Shown piece by piece: positions 1 through 7,242 of a stretch of DNA of 13,105 nucleotides. Numbering within the stretch: position 1 is the stretch's first letter; each line of letters opens with the position of its first letter. The notes below the pieces were generated by a model that saw only the letters and a list, made by a program, of their open reading frames with translations, ran no database searches and was not told where the DNA came from. The position numbers and the translations under genes are program-made. The stretch spans positions 1-13,105 of the forward strand of contig JALLPB010000761.1 in the NCBI GenBank assembly GCA_036939975.1, written 5' to 3'. Source of the DNA: Cyclostephanos tholiformis. Lineage: Eukaryota > Bacillariophyta > Thalassiosirophyceae > Thalassiosirales > Thalassiosiraceae.

Positions 1-213
1 GATGCTTACCAGCATGGAGAGGTGCATTTGATGCTTACCAGTGGTGATAAAATCTATAAATCTAGTTTGCGCAAAAAGAGACTTTTTTTGACACAGTCTG
101 TCTGGATTGAAATTTTGCTCCCACCAAAAATTAAAAAGTTGCTTTTAGATTTACCAGTCTTTTATATGCCCCGGTTGAATGTAGATGCCAATGAAGAATT
201 AAACATTATTTAG
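1..213 (+). CDS. 3' end of an unrecognised protein-coding ORF (partial)
   Basis: The reading frame is open from base 1 to a TAG at 211-213, giving the last 70 codons of a gene that begins outside the window. The peptide has a plausible protein composition: a basic stretch (SLRKKR), hydrophobic patches (IEILLPPKIKKLLLDLPVFY) and an acidic end (DANEELNII). I do not recognise a family. Its stop lies only 28 bp from the stop of the - strand ORF at 242, so the two are arranged tail to tail. That arrangement would fit two genes of one transposable element, but nothing in the sequence proves it. Third codon positions are A/T-rich, unlike the GC-richer B9D1 and NOC2 genes in this window, which suggests a different origin. 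It could also be a chance open frame, although its composition argues mildly against that. Confidence 0.4.
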   Translation, partial: DAYQHGEVHLMLTSGDKIYKSSLRKKRLFLTQSVWIEILLPPKIKKLLLDLPVFYMPRLNVDANEELNII

Positions 214-241
214 TTCCTTGACCAATATTTTCAATTTACCT

Positions 242-1027
242 CTACCTAATTTGCCCTTCTGTCATTTGCTGATTCACAATCCCATGCACCACCATTTTCT
301 TCATCTCCCTGTCCTGCAGGGGGTCCAGGACATTGCCCATTGATGCCCCAAGAATGCCTCCAATATTGCCAACCGTGCCAGACATGGCGCTATTATTTTG
401 CATCATTGCCATTAGCATAATGCTCATCATTTGACACTGAGCTCTGTTCTCTTTGCGCTGCACAGCCATTTCATAATGACAAAGAGTAGTCTCTCTCTCC
501 ATTGCCAAACAGCTCTCCTCACATTGTGCAGCCATCTCCTCATGACAAAGTCTATGCTCCACCTCCCTAGCCTCCCTCTCTCCTGACTGCTGAGCCATCA
601 TCATCCCCATTATATTCTCAAATGACCAGCCACTTGACTCATTGCCATCATTGCCATGCTTTGCACAACTGATTGGAGTTTGGAAGGCATGGGATGCTCC
701 TTCCACTGACTTCCTCCGGCGGCTTTCTCCTCCTTATTGGTGACCACCACCACTGCTGCTTGCTCTGATGGATCCAACAGTGCTTCCACTCTCATTTCCA
801 CCAAGACTGCTACCAATTCCCCCATGATTTCCATTGCTGTCCTGGCCATTCACCTCCTTGTCAATAACAGCCACATCATTCTCCACCGCCCCCCCCTGAA
901 CTTCTCCCCCCCCCTCCCGCCCATCACGCCCTTCACCTCCATCTTCTATGATATCAACAAAACAGTGATGACATTGAGGAGGATATGATACGAGATGCTT
1001 TTGGGGTGAAATTGATGGTGATTTCAT
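242..1027 (-). pseudogene. Decayed ORF with Met/Glu/Gln-rich coiled-coil C-terminus
   Basis: One - strand frame reads from an ATG at 1027 to the stop at 242-244 and is interrupted once, by TAA at 736-734. The first ~97 codons are Gly/Asp/Asn/Ser-rich and look disordered. After the TAA come a short basic patch (SRRRK) and a WSFENIMGMMM segment. A Glu/Arg/Gln-rich region with heptad-like hydrophobic spacing follows (GEREAREVEHRLCHEEMA and onward), then a Met-rich tail (MMSIMLMAMMQ) that ends in EGQIR. Tails of this kind occur in SANT/Myb-like proteins encoded by or derived from DNA transposons, but no DNA-binding domain is visible here, so that link is inference. The TAA could instead lie in an unrecognised intron. 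The ATG lies within the left inverted-repeat arm that starts near 1005, so the true 5' end is uncertain. An overlapping frame at 610-849 has lower-quality composition. Confidence 0.4.
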
Positions 1028-1455
1028 TTCCCCCTCGTCGGGGACAGCAAATTGAGCAACACAAAAATATAAATGAAAAAATGTACTTTGCAGTGGTAGA
1101 CAACCAAAAGAGAGTGTTAGCGGTGGAGGGAGTGTATGGGATGAGATTCTAATGCAGTGGAACATATGGGGGTGACATCTTCATGTGGTCTAGAGTGGCA
1201 AATGCAGAATTCAGTGTCAAAAAATGAAGCAAATATAATACTTAGTGACCTTAGGCCACACCCAGACAATGAATACAATGCAACAACCAACTAAAAATAG
1301 CCTGGGACAAAGAGAAGATAAAGTTGAGGAGATTCAATGAGGGAGGGGACTGTGGGGGGAGGGCCATGCAATGGTTTTGGGGGCAATTGAGTTGGGAGAA
1401 CATGAAAAACTAAAATCAAATTGATGAGTTTACTTATGAATTTTTTCTTCTACGC
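1005..1455 (-). repeat. Left arm of a ~445-bp imperfect inverted repeat
   Basis: The reverse complement of this stretch aligns to 3361-3803 along most of its length, with a few indels. In the best block, 1272-1394 against 3421-3544, I count about 105 identities over 124 aligned positions by eye (~85%). A second block, 1043-1081 against 3726-3764, gives 34 of 39. Near the inner end, a block around GATGAGTTT (1423-1431) also aligns. Similarity fades outside ~1005 and inside ~1455. The arm contains no convincing conserved reading frame: the - strand ORF at 242 enters its outer edge, but the corresponding frame in the other arm has stops. The level of divergence means the copies are old. Confidence 0.75.
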
Positions 1456-1559
1456 CAGTTTACTAACTATGTTGATTGTTGGGTCCCCCTCCCTACACCA
1501 CCAGCATGCCAATCTGCATCTCCTTCTATGCCCGAGGTAGGGGGGGGCTTGACAGAACT

Positions 1560-1850
1560 GGGATCCAAGTCGACAACAATGACAATGATGACAACATGCC
1601 CTCCCCTCTCGCCATCATTGGTCGCCACCCTGCCACCTTTTCCCCCAAGTCTTTTCCCATGCCCCTCAACGACAATGACGATGCGACCTCTCCTCCCACA
1701 ATCATCGTCGTTATCCCCTGCCCCTCTCTCTGCCCATATCATCATCTTTGTGGCTTGAAGATAACAATGATGATGAGGCGACCTCACCCCTCCTTCCCCC
1801 CATGATAATGATGATTGTGATGAGGTGACCTCCCCTTTTGCAATTGATTG
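1560..1850. repeat. Pyrimidine-rich degenerate tandem repeat
   Basis: The + strand is rich in C and T with recurring short blocks: GATGA/GACAATGA-type blocks followed by GCGACCTC and C-rich tracts. Two copies of GATGAGGYGACCTC lie 47 bp apart (1772-1785 and 1819-1832), and a related GATGCGACCTC sits near 1680. Open frames on both strands here are long only because the sequence is low-complexity, so I call no gene. The region lies just inside the left inverted-repeat arm. Confidence 0.45.
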
Positions 1851-1855
1851 TCATT

Positions 1856-2236
1856 TTCATCCCACCTCCCTCTCTCCCCCAATTTGTTGCCCACATGGCT
1901 CAACAACCACAATGTCAATGACGCCCACCATCCCCCTCCATCCGCCCGTTGACCCCAATAGGCACGCAGGGCACAGGGCCATGATACCCGACAATGATGC
2001 TGCTCCCCTCCTCCTCCTTGTTACAAGATTTTGTGTCAGCTAAGTGCCGACACCTAAGCACCTCTTACGGTAGATCCCCACAAACACCCATACCAAGAAC
2101 CTACATACAAACAAAGTTCCAACCCCCTCCCAAAAATAACTGTAATGCAACACACATCACACTACTTCTACCGGTCAAAAAATGGAGACTTCAACAAAAA
2201 TGAGACTTTTCCTGATGGGGGGCATATCCGAGCTAG
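1856..2236. other. No gene seen: C-rich tail and A-rich spacer
   Basis: C-rich low-complexity sequence continues to about 2020. An A/C-rich stretch (about 2080-2200) follows, with short A runs. The only local structure is a weak GTGTC...GACAC pairing near 2034-2056. Overlapping open frames here have biased, low-information composition. Confidence 0.4.
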
Positions 2237-3303
2237 TTCATATTGCTCAATGGCGCCAATGTGAGGGAGGCAATAATGCATGGCAACATCAAGCTTGTGA
2301 TGTCCATTGCCAAGGGATGGATGAGGAATAGCTATGTGGTGGCAGGATCGAACAGGGAGGGTGTGCCGGGGGGGATATGCAGGGACATGCCAAGCCGCTC
2401 CTTAGCATGGATGCACCTGTGATGAGCACAGGGGGTGGAAGCGGAGGGGGCTACAAGGATAGCATGTCTGGCGGTGATGGTCATACCTGACGATGATGGC
2501 AAGTTTCACATGTAGGGAGTTTGGAGGATGCAGCCGTTGCCAGGATGCTCGCCACCGTGGGGGAAGGCGATGAGATTAACGTATGCGGTTGAGGTCTAGG
2601 TCAAGGGTAGAATTGCCAGGGATTTGTGTGCAAATTTGAAGGCCATATGGGACATCTTTGCCACATGGTTGGAAGAAGAGGGCATGTTGCTGTAGACCGC
2701 CGAATCATTATTGTCTTGTGCAAAACTAACTTTAACAATTCCGAAAAAAAACTCAAAAATGCGTGCAGGGATGGGAACAAAGGCGATGAGGGGAATGTCA
2801 TTTGGACGGGAAAGGAGTGGTGGTATCACTGGAAGGTGGACAAGATCAGGCGATCGAGTCCCTCGGGACTTGTGCCCACCCTCATCCCAGTTGATGTAGA
2901 TGGTAGGCAAAATGAGGGGAGGGTGAGAGTGCAATTTTTTTACTTGTGTCAATTTGATTTGCCATCCGCAATGAAAAAGGAGGGGGGGGGGGAAATACCC
3001 AATTATCCCGTCCAACCCAATCATCATGGGGAGACGGGGGCTCATTTGGACCTCAGACATTTATGATCCCATTTTTTGCTTCCCGTTGCCCTGCTTACTC
3101 ATCATCATGCCCAGAGCATTTACAAATCGCTCATCATGGTGGATTACGTTAATTCGATTGCAAATCTGCCAGATGAAATCCATCGACTCATGCCGTTGGA
3201 TCCATACCTTGCGGAAAAATGCCGCTATTGGGCCAATAGACTCAATCGGGAATGCTGCTTGCCATACTATGGTGTCCTGGTGCGAATCAATGAAGGAGAA
3301 TGA
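2237..3303 (+). pseudogene. Heavily decayed + strand coding region, family unrecognised
   Basis: Three + strand pieces look translated but are broken. Piece one starts after a TAG at 2234-2236 and runs to TGA TGA at 2420-2425; it contains MHGNIKLVMSIAKGWMRNSY. The same frame then continues to 2899 with several in-frame stops. At least one TAG sits where CAG would fit smoothly (before VKGRIARDL), and the stretch includes LKAIWDIFATWLEEEGMLL. A second frame takes over by about 2870 and runs to TGA at 3301-3303, with one stop at 3064-3066. It ends with PYLAEKCRYWANRLNRE and LPYYGVLVRINEGE, the most protein-like stretch of the three. Several stops plus a frame switch mean no intact product. The position inside the inverted repeats suggests a transposon gene, but I recognise no catalytic motif. 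Introns could account for some of the breaks. Confidence 0.3.
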
Positions 3304-3360
3304 CGGATGAATTTTGATAAGCTGGTCACGGGATCATCATTGTCAAAAGGCACGGGAAAA

Positions 3361-3803
3361 GACTTAGAAAAAAATTATTAAGCAAACTCATCGATGTAAT
3401 TTTAGTATTTTACCTTTTCACAACTTAATCATCCCCAAAACCATTGTATGGCCCTCCCCCCAAAGTCCCTTCCTACACTGAATCTCCTCTACTTTATCTT
3501 CTCTGTCGCTCATGGCTATTTTTGGTTGATTGATGCATTGTATTGTAGTCTTGGGGCGGCATATGGCCACATAATATTTTTTTAGTTGCTTAATTTGTTG
3601 TCACCGAATTCGCCACCCCAGACGATGTGAAAATCATCCAATTCACCCCCCCCCACCACTGACACTGTCTTTTGGTTGGTTGTTGTATTTTTAAATTATT
3701 GGCAACTGTCTACCGCTGCGGACTAATTTTTTCATTGATATTTTTGCGTCGCTCGATTTGCTGTACCGAATGACGCCCTCTAAAAATATCCGCAATTCTC
3801 ACA
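3361..3803 (+). repeat. Right arm of the ~445-bp imperfect inverted repeat
   Basis: This arm is the reverse-complement partner of 1005-1455; the alignment is described under the left arm. It contains a short internal similarity of its own: TTTTGGTTGATTGATGCATT near 3520 and TTTTGGTTGGTTGTTGTATT near 3670. The arm is AT-richer than its surroundings, apart from a C9-type run near 3646-3655. It carries no open frame that is conserved with the other arm. Confidence 0.75.
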
Positions 3804-4207
3804 TAGTTGGTGGATTTGGGTCCAGCTACGCTACCCGTTGCTGCTCACACGCATATGGTGTGGAGAGACCACCAATGGGGGGGGGCAGCCATATGATGAC
3901 AATGACGGGTAGATTGGGGGTGGGTTTGGCCAGTAGCTGGCGACTCCCCAAATCTTACAAATTGCCCTCCCCTGCCAATTGCCTGCCGGCACTCCCCTCG
4001 CCAGTGGATTCAAACAATACCGCGACACACATCGCAAGCGGAGGGTGCGCTGCAGCTACCAGTGTTGGGGGGTTGTTACAAAGGGCCGCCATGGTGGGGT
4101 CTCATCTACCCAAAAACTGACCTGTCTTTTGGGTCCAAAAACTATGGGAAAACGAAGTATACGTTCTATGGTAGGACCGGAAAGACCAGGTAATCTGGTA
4201 GGTATGC
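3804..4207. other. No supported gene between two repeats
   Basis: A 120-codon open frame (3758-4120, +) begins inside the repeat arm and crosses this stretch. Its composition is nondescript and it has no counterpart beyond the other arm, so I do not call it. The only possible signal is a weak extension of the 4208-4430 repeat toward ~4080, where CACCATGGCGG-like sequence resembles CACCATGGTGG near 12971. Confidence 0.35.
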
Positions 4208-4430
4208 ACTCACTTACGTAAGTAATAGTACATAGGTAGAGTTATCCATGTCAGCCAAAATATCCGCCAGGGACATGACAGCACAACATTGTCCGTCCTC
4301 GGCAGACACATTTTTTGGACACGTCGGCGACATCCCTAGCAACATGTCGCAGACATGTCGGGGGACATAAAACATGTCTGTCATTTTGACCCTCGGAACA
4401 ACATTTCTAAATCTGACATTGCCAGCTAAG
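4208..4430 (-). repeat. TGTC/GACA-rich dispersed repeat, copy A
   Basis: Read on the - strand, this stretch aligns with gaps to the + strand of 12633-12850. Both begin with CTTAGCTGG (4430-4422 here) and both contain GCCGACGTGTC (4328-4318 here). Both end near a TACCTA...GTAC motif. Overall identity by eye is modest (roughly two thirds), and no similarity extends upstream of CTTAGCTGG. Inside are three ACATGTC copies within 37 bp (4342-4348, 4353-4359, 4372-4378). A 74-codon - strand frame (4214-4438) crosses the copy, but the matching frame in copy B has stops, so I treat it as a repeat rather than a gene. A 12-bp palindrome, ACTTACGTAAGT, lies at 4212-4223. Confidence 0.55.
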
Positions 4431-4482
4431 TCTAGCAATTCCTACATAGCAAAGGCATGTAGAAAATCAGGGGGGAAATTTT

Positions 4483-4565
4483 CCCCTTATTGTAGAAATA
4501 TGCACACATACTTTGAGTAAAGCTATTGCACATATTTTTGGAATAAGGGGACTGTTTGTCCCCTT
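4483..4565. repeat. Nested inverted repeats with CCCCTTATT / AATAAGGGG arms
   Basis: The outer arms, 4483-4502 and 4531-4550, pair at 17 of 20 positions around a 28-nt loop. The right arm also takes part in a second, perfect hairpin: AAGGGGAC (4545-4552), loop TGTTT, GTCCCCTT (4558-4565). The two folds are mutually exclusive because they share AAGGGG. A GGGGAAATTTTCCCC near-palindrome sits at the left edge (about 4472-4486). The sequence may be a miniature inverted-repeat remnant; no coding potential is seen. Confidence 0.5.
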
Positions 4566-5138
4566 TTGTCTGGCATGCCATTTTTTCACATTTGTAGTAG
4601 AAGTGTACCCTTGTAACTTATTCCCAACACTATGTTAAAAATTGGAGGCTACAATAAAGCAAGGAGTGAAAAGAGGGGGAGGCCTGCATGCCCACAGAAA
4701 TTTGGGCATGCACAAAAGCCCGACCACTTCCCTTTTGTCATTGGAATCGGAGTGGCGGCCAAAGCGAGGAATCCAGGAGCCTCCACTCCCTCGCTGCCAT
4801 TTCTGCCACTCTCCTCGCAACCGCAATAGAACTTCCATTGCCAAACTGTAGCAAAGTAGATCATAAAAATCCCCAAACCCACCCTGAAGCATCTCTTTGG
4901 TGCCGACGAAGTCGGGCTAGGTGGTTTCGAACTGTTATTAGAACTTGGTTCCAGACCCATTTCTCTTTGTGTCTCTCTCTCGGAACACCCTAGTTCCCAC
5001 AAATCTCTGACATCTTTGCTAAACACACAGGCAACGGACAGGATGTTGCAAAAGCCTCTGGTTTTAAAGTTCTTTTGAGAATTGCAAACGTCAAAGTAGG
5101 AACCATAATAATATTATGGTGAAACGTGAAAATTGCTA
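4566..5138. other. No supported gene; small perfect hairpins
   Basis: A perfect 10-bp stem, TGCATGCCCA / TGGGCATGCA with an 8-nt loop, lies at 4685-4712. ACCATAAT / ATTATGGT with a 3-nt loop lies at 5102-5120. A CCGACGAAGTCGG hairpin lies near 4903-4915. Open frames of 100-125 codons exist on both strands (4688-4993 + and 5026-4649 -). They overlap each other, have unremarkable composition and match nothing I recognise. The TTCGAAC near 4927 is not part of a foldable tRNA. Confidence 0.4.
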
Positions 5139-5395
5139 ATGCATGAACAACGCGACTTTGTCATCGAAATTGTAACAAGTACAAATATCATTTTAGACAC
5201 TTCATTTGTGGATGAATATGCAGGGGTGATCTTCAACTTCTTGGCTTGGGATTTGAGGTTGTTGCAATGAGTGCGATTGTTGCCTCAATGATGGTTGGTT
5301 CCTCTAACGGTTGCTCTTCAATATTTTGCCATGAGAATGATTTGCTTCGAGTGATGGTGCAATTTATACTACATTATATGCTTTTGTTGATATAA
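5139..5395 (+). pseudogene. Possible coding remnant with a frame switch
   Basis: A short frame starts at ATG 5139 and ends at TGA 5268-5270 (43 codons). It has protein-like composition, for example FVIEIVTSTNIILDTSFVDE. Shifting one base near 5221-5227 joins it to a second frame, which continues as DLQLLGLGFEVVAMSAIVAS and on to TAA at 5393-5395. The switch point lies by a GGGG run, where an indel would be easy. I recognise no family, and each piece alone is too short to be convincing. Confidence 0.2.
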
Positions 5396-5501
5396 GTTGT
5401 GAGAGATGAATGAGGTGATTTTAAGCATAAGGAAGGTTGGCACCCAGCAACTTGTGTCCATGGCTTAGAAAAGGGTTCACCTTACTATGAATCCAGCAAC
5501 A

Positions 5502-5518
5502 GGGGGGGGGGGGGGGGG
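5502..5518 (+). repeat. G17 homopolymer tract
   Basis: Seventeen consecutive G residues are followed by CGGGAG. A run of this kind may form a quadruplex and is prone to length error in sequencing and assembly. It lies outside any supported gene. Confidence 0.9.
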
Positions 5519-6387
5519 CGGGAGAGACGTCATTTTTATCGAGCCGCGTGGGCAACAATGAGCGGGGGGACGACAACAAGGTGGGAAGGAAGGTTGCATT
5601 GAAGTTGTCCTTATCGTCATCAAATGTCGCTTGCCGCAGGTGAACACACGGCCTTTTGTACCCGCAGAAGTCCGCCTCAGATCGCGTTCGCCCATCAGCG
5701 ACATCGAAAGGCAGTCGATGGCAGTTAACAGAAGGGGGAAGAGATTTAGCCCTCGCCCAAACAGCTGCCCTTCATCATCAGTTGATTGTTGTTTTTTTTC
5801 TGGGACGACGACGACAGCGGCAACAACATCCCTGCCTCCCCCCCCCCTTCACAGCAATGCTGTAAGACAAAACGTCAATTGACCTCTCCTACAGATTTTA
5901 TTTGGGCCTTTGCCCCCTTCTCTCCCCCACATCATTGACCACGCAGCTCCACGACTGCGGTGAAAAAAATGCCCCCCATCCCTCACGGTCTCTTCACTCA
6001 CTTCTTCTACCTTCCACCTAGTGATGATTGTCGGATTTCTTCCTTCGTTATTGTGAAGATGTGGGGGAGGGAGGGTGGTGGGATGACGATTACAACAATT
6101 TGAACTCCCCTCTTGCTGCCCCCCCTCCTTCACCTCCATCCCTCACCGAACATGTTCTCAGCCAATGATGTATGGCCCCTGTCACCGTAGATCTCGGCAC
6201 CATCATCGTCGGGGAAGTTACCTCGGCTGATTGTTGTTTTTTTGTGTCGCGCCCACTGCAGCCGACGACGATGACCACCATTGCCGGCGGCAATTTAGAG
6301 TCATTAAGATCACGCAATGTCGATGTGAGCGGCGGTGACAGATGGAGATGGCGGCTGTGGGTAGCTTCGTCGGAGGCAGAGGCATCA
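5519..6387. other. No supported gene; low-complexity stretch
   Basis: C-rich and CT-rich runs (for example 5838-5850 and 6117-6128) and imperfect GACGAC trinucleotide stretches dominate. TGATTGTTGTTTTTTT occurs twice, near 5783 and 6228; each copy is followed within ~35 bp by a GACGACGA stretch, which hints at a weak direct duplication. Open frames on both strands are mutually overlapping and biased in composition. Confidence 0.4.
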
Positions 6388-6678
6388 TTACACCCCTGAC
6401 GCGGCGTGGTAGTCGAGGTTGATTAAGTCGACCCCAACGATCTGATCCCTAGCCTTGCTCCCCATAGAACAATAGGAATCAAGGCGGCCCCTCCACCGGC
6501 AAAGGGCCTGATCAGAGACTTCGACATCCTCTCCTGCAGCCCCTTTTGCGAGCTGATCCCGGCGGAACCAGGTGTCGTAGCCCCTGCCGTCATGGGATGG
6601 ACGGGGCGTCTCGCGACGTGTCTGCTCCAGCAACCAGGATAGTCCAAAGCGGGAGCGACCCTCCGCCTGAAGATCCAC
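6388..6678 (-). pseudogene. Possible fragment of a transposase N-terminal (HTH) region
   Basis: This - strand frame contains a helix-turn-helix-like stretch, VSDQALCRWRGRLDSY. It is followed by MGSKARDQIVGVDLINL and then ends at a TAA (6388-6390). From memory, the order 'recognition helix with RW, a Gly-Asn/Ser-Lys linker, then G-x-DLINL' resembles the N-terminal region of Tc1/IS630-type DDE transposases found in algal and oomycete genomes. The catalytic part is absent: downstream frames show nothing continuous. The frame opens without a nearby ATG (GTG at 6678). The region is GC-richer than sequence farther left. It could also be a chance frame. Confidence 0.3.
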
Positions 6679-6759
6679 TGGACCGGTCGTCCGGGATTAG
6701 GCATGGGGGTCACTCGGGGGTCGTCAACGAGTTCGGTGATGGCGGTCGTCGACACTGAC

Positions 6760-7178
6760 GATGTGCAGAGGAGATAATTATTTTTGTCTCTTGCCTGGGG
6801 GGGGAAGCGGCGCCGTTGGAGGGGATTGTCGGTTAGGGTGTTTAATAACGTTCCGCGAGGGGGGAGCGGCTAACTCTTGATGGAGGCCGTGATATGGCAG
6901 GGTCGGCGGCCATGGAGGGGGGGAATACGGAGATATATTGGTTGTGGGGGTGCGAGCTGCCTTCTTAGTTCTTATGTACCTTACTAGTATTCCCTCGTAA
7001 AACATTTGACAACTTGCTAGCAAGTTGCTAACAACTCGCTAGCAACCTGCTTAACAAGTACTAGTTTTCCGGACAGCTGTTACTGGATTCGTAGCATGGT
7101 TTACGATACTCTGTTAAATTTTTAAATCACCACCGTTTCGTTGAAAACTCTCGGGTCCTTGCTAAATATGGTCAAAAG
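6760..7178 (+). promoter_or_regulatory. Upstream region of the B9D1 gene
   Basis: No gene is supported here; the - strand frame at 6778-7023 has a Pro-rich, low-information composition. The region holds a G-rich half (6799-6930), then the palindrome cluster at 7010-7050, then an AT-richer leader with TTTTTAAAT near 7118-7126. An in-frame TAG at 7092-7094 precedes the B9D1 ATG. No TATA box or initiator can be assigned with confidence. Confidence 0.35.
7010..7050. repeat. Perfect 18-bp palindrome plus a degenerate second copy
   Basis: CAACTTGCTAGCAAGTTG at 7010-7027 is its own reverse complement. It is followed at 7033-7050 by the related CAACTCGCTAGCAACCTG. The pair lies about 130-170 bp upstream of the B9D1 start codon, so a binding site for a dimeric regulator is possible. 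Confidence 0.55.
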
Positions 7179-7242
7179 ATGGCATCGCCGTCCGACGTGC
7201 GACCATCGCTTATTGAAGCCGAATCGTCGTCAAAGCCCCTGA
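7168..7242 (+). promoter_or_regulatory. Out-of-frame upstream ATG overlapping the B9D1 start
   Basis: An ATG at 7168-7170 lies 11 nt before the B9D1 ATG in another frame. Its 24-codon ORF ends at TGA 7240-7242, inside the coding sequence. Both ATGs have A at -3 and G at +4. If the mRNA begins upstream of 7168, this short ORF would compete with B9D1 translation; if transcription starts between the two ATGs, it is irrelevant. Confidence 0.4.

Larger units (their letters stand above)
1005..3803. mobile_element. Candidate long-inverted-repeat (foldback-like) element, decayed
   Basis: Two ~445-bp inverted arms bracket 1.9 kb. The interior holds a pyrimidine-rich degenerate repeat next to the left arm and a decayed + strand coding region ending 58 bp before the right arm. 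This layout (long inverted arms, tandem-like filler, inner coding sequence) is typical of foldback and some MULE-type DNA transposons. No target-site duplication could be placed because the outer boundaries are fuzzy. The alternative is that two solo copies of one dispersed repeat landed in opposite orientations and the interior is unrelated. The sequence alone does not decide between these. Confidence 0.3.

Noticed and set aside
1467..1896. Several 60-109 codon open frames on both strands
   Set aside because: All overlap in pyrimidine-rich low-complexity DNA where stops are rare; composition is His/Pro/Ser or Asp/Gly biased.
3758..4120. 120-codon + strand ORF starting in the right repeat arm
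   Set aside because: It has no counterpart beyond the other arm, no recognisable motif and nondescript composition.
4342..4378. Three ACATGTC copies resembling p53-type half-sites
   Set aside because: They are part of the TGTC-rich repeat and no p53-family regulator is expected in such an organism; motif repetition explains them.
4214..4438. 74-codon - strand ORF rich in CDM/HV motifs
   Set aside because: It arises from repeated GACATGT words in the dispersed repeat; the equivalent frame in the 12.7-kb copy has stop codons.
4902..4945. TTCGAAC and a CACCA-like end on the - strand suggesting a tRNA 3' half
   Set aside because: No cloverleaf can be built: acceptor and anticodon stems are missing.
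4649..5026. 125-codon - strand ORF and the overlapping 101-codon + strand ORF
   Set aside because: Neither shows a recognisable domain and they overlap each other; neither is better supported than chance.
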